NCBI GenBank assembly: GCA_900318855.1
Contig: ONMG01000278.1
Span: forward strand, 1 to 12,494
From: an uncultured Prevotella sp.
Lineage (GTDB): Bacteria; Bacteroidota; Bacteroidia; Bacteroidales; Bacteroidaceae
Reading direction: 5' to 3'
DNA: 12,494 nt
The notes below the pieces were generated by a model. It had not been told where the DNA came from. It saw nothing but the letters and a program-made list of their open reading frames with translations, and ran no database searches. Below are positions 7,139 to 12,494 of this stretch, in pieces. Positions within the stretch are counted from its first letter, which is position 1. Each line of letters begins with the position of its first letter. Made by a program: the position numbers and the translations under genes.

Positions 7139-8431
7139 TCAATTTCTTGAGGCAGCAGCCACTTTATTCTTGTTATCATCCTGTGTTGTGACGCGTTTCT
7201 TGGCTGTTCGGCTGACGCTCAGGATAACCCCCACGTAGATGCAGTTGATGAGGGTTGAGGTACCTCCTTTGCTGATGAGAGGCAGTGGCTGACCCGTCAC
7301 GGGAACAATCCCCACAGCCACACTCATATTGAACAGTGCCTGAATGACCAACAGCAAAGCAAGCCCCAACGCCAGAAAGGCTGGGAAGTTGTTTTCACAC
7401 CTGCTTGCTATCCTGCCCGTGCGGAATAATAAGATGATATAGAGCAAGGCTACTACGAAGGCGCCTTCGATGCCCATCTCCTCGATGATGATAGCATAGA
7501 TGAAATCGCTGAAGGCTTGTGCCAGGAAGTCGCGCTCAACGGAGTTGCCCGGTCCCTTGCCGATGATATTCGACGAGGCTATGGCAATATTGGCATGAGC
7601 TACCTGTGCGTCTTTATCGAGGTCCACTTGCTCGGGCGGGATATTCTTGTTGTTGACGAATTTCAGCATTCGGTTCTTCCATGTTGTAGCTCTATGAAAG
7701 ATACCTCCGGTAATGCCGCCTTCATCCTTCTCGTCAGTGGAATTAGTGCCCTGGTCGACTTTTTCTGTAAGATTCTTTTTGGGGCTCTCTTCGCTTTCGT
7801 CCCCACCTACTGCAAAACAGAAGATGACAGCCACAGCAGCCAGAAGTACAACGATGCTGGCAGCACCTCCCCACTGTTTGGTAGGCACTCTACCGATGAT
7901 CATCATCAGCCAGATAACCAGACACAGCAAGACTGCTGTAGAAAGATTTTCCAGCATGATGAGGGGAACGATGAAGAGACCCACAATCAGGATGTAGTTG
8001 AATGCATGGCGGTCGCAACCGGTTGGAGTCTGCATGGCACTAAGAATCTGGGCTGTGATAAGAACCATGGTGCCCTTAGCAACCTCCGAGGGTTGGAACT
8101 GAATGCCAAGGATGCTTATCCAGCGTGATGCGCCATTCGTCGACTGTCCTGTAAGGTAGACGATGATAAGTGTAATTACCGAAAATATGAGCAGTGGGTA
8201 TGCAAAAGCCTTGAAGTATTTGCATTTCAGTTGGATTGTGCATAGCATGCAAAAGATACCTCCCAGAAGTATTCCCACGTGCTTCATGGCAGGTGCGAGG
8301 TAGTTCCCTCCCTTGTATGTAAGTTCTGAGGAGGCTGAAAAAACCTCCACGACACTAATGATACAAAGGATAAAGAATACCATCCATATCACTTTGTCGC
8401 CCTTGAATATATTTCCCAGGCTATGGCTCAT
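7139..8431 (-). CDS. ftsW: Septal peptidoglycan glycosyltransferase FtsW (SEDS family)
   Basis: Multi-pass membrane protein of 430 residues that polymerises lipid II together with a class B penicillin-binding protein. About ten hydrophobic segments are visible, starting at 13-33. SEDS motifs include GASRWISILGIQFQPSE (100-116) and ENLSTA (161-166). The large periplasmic loop contains GKGPGNS (291-297) and AFSDFIYAIIIEEMG (306-320), where D309 corresponds to the catalytic Asp (D297 in E. coli FtsW). The end has GIVPVTGQPLPLISKGGTS (374-392). FtsW is favoured over RodA by its place in the dcw cluster between murD and murG. An unusually polar, acidic insertion (about 209-238) opens the large loop. 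An AAGGA-like site lies about 8 bases before the ATG. The gene starts 30 bases after murD ends. Confidence 0.95.
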   Translation of the reverse strand: MSHSLGNIFKGDKVIWMVFFILCIISVVEVFSASSELTYKGGNYLAPAMKHVGILLGGIFCMLCTIQLKCKYFKAFAYPLLIFSVITLIIVYLTGQSTNGASRWISILGIQFQPSEVAKGTMVLITAQILSAMQTPTGCDRHAFNYILIVGLFIVPLIMLENLSTAVLLCLVIWLMMIIGRVPTKQWGGAASIVVLLAAVAVIFCFAVGGDESEESPKKNLTEKVDQGTNSTDEKDEGGITGGIFHRATTWKNRMLKFVNNKNIPPEQVDLDKDAQVAHANIAIASSNIIGKGPGNSVERDFLAQAFSDFIYAIIIEEMGIEGAFVVALLYIILLFRTGRIASRCENNFPAFLALGLALLLVIQALFNMSVAVGIVPVTGQPLPLISKGGTSTLINCIYVGVILSVSRTAKKRVTTQDDNKNKVAAASRN

Positions 8432-8461
8432 GTCGTCTTCCTTCTTTTAGTTACCTTGATA

Positions 8462-9793
8462 TTAAAGTTTGCGTACGAGTTCCTTGAACTGAGTGCCTCT
8501 GTCTTCCATGTTCTTGAAGAGGTCGAAGCTGGCACAGCAAGGGCTTAGCAGTACGGTCTGTCCGGGTTGTGCCATTTTGTAGCAGGCTTTCACGCAGTCC
8601 TTCATGCTGTGGGTGTCGCGCACCGGGAGTCCCATGGGGTCGAAAAAGTTGTGGAGCTTGGTGTTGTCGGCTCCGAGGTAGACGAGACCCACGCATTTTT
8701 TCTTCACCAGGTCCTTGATGTGGTTGTAATCATTGCCTTTGTCCTTGCCACCGAGGATAAGAATGGTAGGCTGAGTCATGCTCTCAAGCGCATACCAACA
8801 AGCATCCACGTTTGTGGCTTTGGAATCGTTGATGTATTGTACGCCTCTCACCTTGCATACCTTCTCAAGACGATGCTCTACTCCGGGAAAGTCGCCAAGA
8901 CTCTTGCGAATCACTTCCTTGTCGATGCCTGCTATGTTGGAGGCTATTCCTGCGGCCAGTGAGTCGTAGATGTTATGCTTCCCGGTGAGTGCCAGCTCTT
9001 CCTGTTCCATGTTGAAAGGGGTGGGCTTTTCTATCTTGTACTGTCCTTCCTCGATGTAGGCAATAGAGCCTTTCTCTTTGAGTTCGGAGAACGGGTACTG
9101 GATGGCCTTGATGTCATACCTCTCGAGCTCGCGCTTGATTACGGGATCATCATTCCAGTAGATAAAGCTGTCGTCGGCCGTTTGATTCTGCACAATACGC
9201 ATTTTTGCGGCAGCATAATTCTCGAACTTGAATTCGTAGCGGTCGAGGTGGTCGGGGGTGATGTTGAGCAGTATGGCTATGTTGGCACGGAAGTTATACA
9301 TGTTGTCGAGCTGGAAGCTGCTGAGCTCAATAACATAGTATTCGTGTGGATCCTCGGCCACCTGCAGCGCAAGACTTCTTCCGATGTTGCCTGCGAGGCC
9401 CACATCATAGCCTGCGGCCTTAAAGATATGGTAGATTAGCGATGTCGTTGTAGTCTTGCCATTGCTTCCTGTGATGCACACCATCTTGGAGTTGGTGTAG
9501 CGACCAGCAAACTCAATCTCGCTGATGATGTGTGTGCCTTGGGCTATCAGCTTTTTTATCATTGGGGCTTCATTGGGAATCCCCGGACTTTTAATCACTT
9601 CATCGGCCGAGAGAACCTTGTCTTCGGTGTGATGGCCTTCCTCCCATTCGATACCATGGGCATTGAGCATGTCCTTATATTTATCCTTGATGGCAGACGT
9701 GTCGGAGACGAAGACCTCGAAACCTTCTTTCTTGGCCAGTACGGCTGCGCCGGCACCACTCTCGCCGGCCCCTAAAACAACAATCCTTTTCAT
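8462..9793 (-). CDS. murD: UDP-N-acetylmuramoyl-L-alanine--D-glutamate ligase MurD
   Basis: Cytoplasmic Mur ligase of 443 residues that adds D-glutamate to UDP-MurNAc-L-Ala using ATP. The N-domain begins with IVVLGAGESGAGAA (4-17), which binds the uridine nucleotide. The ATP P-loop is TGSNGKTTTT (108-117), followed by ELSSFQLD (156-163) and NITPDHLDRY (177-186). Later motifs are GKHNIYDSLAA (271-281), EHRLE (306-310), NDSKATN (322-328), GGKDKG (348-353) and SPCCASFDLF (417-426), the last two typical of MurD among Mur ligases. Length and motif order are normal, with no sign of damage. The ATG lies 13 bases after the mraY stop, and an AAGGAT sits almost against the start codon. ftsW follows after 30 bases. 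Confidence 0.97.
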   Translation of the reverse strand: MKRIVVLGAGESGAGAAVLAKKEGFEVFVSDTSAIKDKYKDMLNAHGIEWEEGHHTEDKVLSADEVIKSPGIPNEAPMIKKLIAQGTHIISEIEFAGRYTNSKMVCITGSNGKTTTTSLIYHIFKAAGYDVGLAGNIGRSLALQVAEDPHEYYVIELSSFQLDNMYNFRANIAILLNITPDHLDRYEFKFENYAAAKMRIVQNQTADDSFIYWNDDPVIKRELERYDIKAIQYPFSELKEKGSIAYIEEGQYKIEKPTPFNMEQEELALTGKHNIYDSLAAGIASNIAGIDKEVIRKSLGDFPGVEHRLEKVCKVRGVQYINDSKATNVDACWYALESMTQPTILILGGKDKGNDYNHIKDLVKKKCVGLVYLGADNTKLHNFFDPMGLPVRDTHSMKDCVKACYKMAQPGQTVLLSPCCASFDLFKNMEDRGTQFKELVRKL

Positions 9794-9806
9794 ATCCTTA
9801 ATGAAA

Positions 9807-11075
9807 TTACCTAATCTTTAATGTGATGATGGTCAGTGCGGCGAGAATGATGGTAACGATCCAAAAGCGAATGGTTATCTTTGCCTCATGCACGGCCTTG
9901 TGTGGCTTTTTAATGAGATATTTGCACTCCGGGTCGAGCTGGCTGTCCTGTGTCCGGAAGTTGTCGTGGATAGGAGTGCGCTTGAAGATGCGCTGCTTTA
10001 TGCCATGGCGCTTGCCTAACTTGTAGTACCACACCTGCATGATGACGCTGAGGCTTTCGACGAAGAAAATGCCGCAAAGAATGGGCAACAGTAGCTCCTT
10101 ATGGATGATGACGGCACATACGCCGATAATGCCACCGATGGTGAGTGAGCCTGTGTCGCCCATAAACACTTGGGCAGGGTAGGCATTATACCACAGGAAG
10201 CCTATGAGGGCACCTACAAAGGCACTCATAAAGACCACGAGCTCTTGCGACCCGGGAATATACATGATATTGAGGTAGGAGGCAAACTGGATGTGGGAAC
10301 TCACGTAGGCCAGTATGCCCAGTGCTACGCCGATGATGGCTGAGTTGCCCGCACACATGCCATCCATGCCGTCGTTGAGATTGGCTCCATTCGAGACTGC
10401 CGTTACAACCAGAATGGTCATGATGACAAAGAGTATCCATCCGGCCGCGGTCTTGTATTTGCCACAGAACGACATGATTCGTGAGTAGTCAAGGTTGTGC
10501 CCCTTGACAAAGGGAATGGTAGTCTTGAGCGATTTCCTGGCTTCTGAGCGATGTTTGATGACTGTGACTTGTCCCTGCCGCTCAATAGCCAGGTTCTCGT
10601 TCATCTTCACGTCGGGTGAGGACCAAAGAACGAGGCCTACGATAAGGCCTATACTCACTTGACCTATTATCTTATATTTGCCCTTGAGGCCCTCCTTGTT
10701 TCGCCGGAAGATTTTGATGAAGTCATCCATCCCTCCAAGGGCTCCCAGCCATACCGTGGTGATTATCATCAGGATGAGATAGATGTTTCTCAGCCTGCCT
10801 AACAATAGAACGGGTATCAGTATGGCAGTGATGATGATGATGCCTCCCATTGAGGGAACACCTATTTTCTTTACACCGAATGGATCGATAGAGGCATCGC
10901 GCTGTGTCTCTGTTATCTGCTTGCTCTTAAGGAATTTAATGAATCTCTCGCCGAACCATGCTGAGATGACAAGCGAGAGTATCAGAGCCAGCAGTGCTCT
11001 AAATGAAATGTAGCCCCACATTCGGGAGCCTGAGATTCCGTACTGTTCGAGGAATCGGAAAAGATAGTAAAGCAT
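9807..11075 (-). CDS. mraY: Phospho-N-acetylmuramoyl-pentapeptide-transferase MraY
   Basis: Integral membrane enzyme of 422 residues that transfers phospho-MurNAc-pentapeptide to undecaprenyl phosphate, making lipid I. About ten membrane segments are visible. Active-site motifs are GGMDDFIKI (114-122, D117/D118), NLNDGMDG (232-239) and NAYPAQVFMGDTGSL (297-311). At the position of the usual PIHHH motif the sequence is PIHDNF (368-373), so only the first His (H370) is kept. A polar stretch of roughly 50 residues (about 153-205) between two membrane segments makes the protein longer than E. coli MraY (360). The polar segment 374-398, before the last membrane helix, is also enlarged. The C-terminus is a strong hydrophobic helix (403-420). 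It starts 59 bases after murE, and the intervening murF of the E. coli cluster is absent. No Shine-Dalgarno is visible. Confidence 0.96.
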   Translation of the reverse strand: MLYYLFRFLEQYGISGSRMWGYISFRALLALILSLVISAWFGERFIKFLKSKQITETQRDASIDPFGVKKIGVPSMGGIIIITAILIPVLLLGRLRNIYLILMIITTVWLGALGGMDDFIKIFRRNKEGLKGKYKIIGQVSIGLIVGLVLWSSPDVKMNENLAIERQGQVTVIKHRSEARKSLKTTIPFVKGHNLDYSRIMSFCGKYKTAAGWILFVIMTILVVTAVSNGANLNDGMDGMCAGNSAIIGVALGILAYVSSHIQFASYLNIMYIPGSQELVVFMSAFVGALIGFLWYNAYPAQVFMGDTGSLTIGGIIGVCAVIIHKELLLPILCGIFFVESLSVIMQVWYYKLGKRHGIKQRIFKRTPIHDNFRTQDSQLDPECKYLIKKPHKAVHEAKITIRFWIVTIILAALTIITLKIR

Positions 11076-11094
11076 ACGTTATATATTTAAGGTG

Positions 11095-11118
11095 GGAGGA
11101 GTCTGGCTGGGCTCCTCC
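11095..11118 (-). other. GC-rich intercistronic hairpin between murE and mraY
   Basis: On the minus strand, GGAGGAG (11118-11112) pairs perfectly with CTCCTCC (11101-11095) around a 10-base loop. It lies 16 bases after the murE stop and 19 bases before the mraY ATG. It is followed by CACCTTAAATATA rather than a T-run, so it is not a rho-independent terminator. It may affect mRNA processing or the level of mraY translation. Confidence 0.45.
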
Positions 11119-11134
11119 TCCGGATGGGTAGAAG

Positions 11135-12494
11135 TCACTCTTTGAAGATGTCGCGCAGCACTTCGTGGTCGTCGAAGTGGTGCTTTACCCCTTTTATTTC
11201 CTGATAGTTCTCATGCCCTTTACCGGCAACGAGCACCACGTCGCCTTTTTGAGCCATCATGCAGGCTGTGCGGATGGCTTCCTTTCGGTCGGCGATGCTT
11301 ATCACTTTTTTCATTTGCTGGGCATTGAGTCCTGCAAGCATGTCGTTAATGATGGCCTGTGGGTCCTCAAATCGGGGGTTGTCGCTGGTGATAATCACTT
11401 TGTCGCTCTGTCTTACAGCCTCCTGAGCCATAAGCGGACGCTTGCCTTTGTCGCGGTTGCCTCCGGCTCCACAGACCGTGATGACTTGCCCTTTGCCGTT
11501 GAGCACTTCGTGGATGGCACTGAGAACATTCTCCAGAGCGTCCGGTGTATGCGCGTAGTCGACAACAGCAGTGAATCCCTTCGGCGAGCGGATGGGATCC
11601 ATGCGTCCGTTGACACTATGCAGCGTACTCATCACCACCAGGATGTCTTCGGGTTCCTTGCCAAGCATGCGGGCTGCGGCGTAGACTGCCAGCAGATTGC
11701 TTACATTGAATTTGCCGATGAATTGCACACCTACCTCATGGCCGTCAATATCGAGCACCATGCCCTCGAAGTGACATTCCAGAATTCGAGCGCGGAAGTC
11801 GGCCATACTCCTGATGGAGTAAGTCTTCACAGTGGCTTTAGTGTTCTGCACCATAATCATGCCATTCTTGTCGTCGGCATTGGTAATGGCAAAGGCACTT
11901 TTGGGCAGACCATCGAAGAAGGCCTTTTTGGCATTGCGGTAGTTTTCAAAAGTCTTATGATAGTCGAGATGGTCGCGCGTGAGGTTGGTGAAAATGCCAC
12001 CGGTGAATTTTAGACCGCCAATGCGTTTTTGGGCAATAGCATGCGATGAGCATTCCATGAAGGCATACTCACATCCTGCTTCGACCATCTTGCCCAGCAG
12101 CTCGTTGAGCTCTATGGGGTCGGGGGTAGTATGGTCGGAGGGAATGGCTTCGTCTTCGATGTAGTTGCACACGGTTGAAAGGAGTCCGCACTTGTGCCCC
12201 ATTTTGCGGAACATATTATATAATAAGGTGGCGATGGTGGTCTTGCCGTTGGTACCGGTCACCCCGACAAGTTTCAGTTTGCGCGAGGGATCGCCATAGA
12301 AGATTGTGGCCACCTTGCCTGCGGCATCTTCAGTGGAGGCCACCTGTATATAGGTTACTCCCTCTGAGCGCTTTTCGGGCATATCCTCGCAAAGGACAGC
12401 TTTGGCACCGAGCTCGAGAGCTTTTGGTATGAATTTGTGACCGTCGGTCACGGTGCCCTTCATCGCAATGAAGAGATGGCCGTCGCCCACTTTG
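11135..12494 (-). CDS. murE: UDP-N-acetylmuramoyl-L-alanyl-D-glutamate--2,6-diaminopimelate ligase MurE (5' end outside window)
   Basis: Mur ligase adding the third stem-peptide residue; 452 codons lie in the window and the frame is open to the right edge. The visible protein begins inside the N-domain (VGDGHLFIAMKG, normally preceded by a DSR motif), so about 25-40 residues are missing, and the GTG at 12490 is not a credible start. Numbering from that GTG codon, motifs are GVTGTNGKTT (76-85, ATP loop), TTPDP (121-125), ECSSHA (146-151), FTNLTRDHLDYH (167-178), the YRNAKKAFF segment (184-192) with the probable carbamylated lysine, DYAHTPDALENVL (311-323), GAGGNRDKGKRP (341-352), DNPR (370-373) and GKGHE (423-427). 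DNPR is the known signature for meso-diaminopimelate rather than L-lysine. mraY follows after 59 bases. The rest of the cluster (ftsI and earlier genes) would be expected to the right. Confidence 0.96.
   Translation of the reverse strand, partial: KVGDGHLFIAMKGTVTDGHKFIPKALELGAKAVLCEDMPEKRSEGVTYIQVASTEDAAGKVATIFYGDPSRKLKLVGVTGTNGKTTIATLLYNMFRKMGHKCGLLSTVCNYIEDEAIPSDHTTPDPIELNELLGKMVEAGCEYAFMECSSHAIAQKRIGGLKFTGGIFTNLTRDHLDYHKTFENYRNAKKAFFDGLPKSAFAITNADDKNGMIMVQNTKATVKTYSIRSMADFRARILECHFEGMVLDIDGHEVGVQFIGKFNVSNLLAVYAAARMLGKEPEDILVVMSTLHSVNGRMDPIRSPKGFTAVVDYAHTPDALENVLSAIHEVLNGKGQVITVCGAGGNRDKGKRPLMAQEAVRQSDKVIITSDNPRFEDPQAIINDMLAGLNAQQMKKVISIADRKEAIRTACMMAQKGDVVLVAGKGHENYQEIKGVKHHFDDHEVLRDIFKE

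Noticed and set aside
11165..12013. A 282-codon open frame on the plus strand opposite murE
   Set aside because: It is antisense to a well-conserved Mur ligase, looks like no protein family I know, and is rich in His, Val and Cys as expected from a reverse-frame shadow.
12488..12490. GTG as a possible start of murE
   Set aside because: The frame stays open to the window edge and the protein at this point is already inside the conserved N-domain, so the true start lies outside.
1..12494. Mobile elements, CRISPR arrays, tRNA or rRNA genes, or a novel defence or biosynthetic system
   Set aside because: Apart from short gaps, the whole window is accounted for by conserved division and cell-wall genes, yqeY and the recO end; no repeats, transposase motifs or RNA gene patterns were seen.

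Overview
The window is the distal part of a bacterial division and cell wall (dcw) gene cluster, read almost entirely on the minus strand. It almost certainly comes from Bacteroidota, and most resembles the Prevotella/Bacteroides group. Three things support this. The gene order is murE-mraY-murD-ftsW-murG-murC-ftsQ-ftsA-ftsZ without murF or ddl. The proteins have Bacteroidota-style features: a long MraY ending in an FWIVTIILAALTIITLKIR-type helix, FtsZ with an ENTPTYKR block near its end, and FtsA with a long charged linker. Most starts also lack a strong Shine-Dalgarno, and a TAnnTTTG-type promoter box lies before murG.

Layout from right to left, in the direction of transcription: murE (5' end outside the window), mraY, murD, ftsW, murG, murC, ftsQ, ftsA, ftsZ and yqeY. 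A rho-independent terminator (351-389) then closes the unit. Gaps inside the cluster are 13-79 bases, and murC and ftsQ overlap by 8 bases, so the genes look co-transcribed and partly translationally coupled. At the far left, positions 1-185 on the plus strand encode the last 60 residues of what looks like RecO, converging on yqeY. Positions 186-350 hold no convincing gene.

The genes work together. MurC starts UDP-MurNAc-peptide synthesis by adding the first residue, MurD adds D-Glu, and MurE adds the third residue (meso-diaminopimelate, from its DNPR motif). MraY and MurG then build lipid I and lipid II at the membrane. FtsW polymerises lipid II at the septum. FtsQ, FtsA and FtsZ build and anchor the divisome. 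YqeY is an extra passenger of the GatB/YqeY family.

I see no mobile element, CRISPR array, tRNA, rRNA or unknown multi-gene system. The points worth a second look are lineage-specific variations in core proteins (MraY HDN in place of HHH, insertions in FtsW, MraY and FtsA, the FtsZ tail) and a few intergenic signals.
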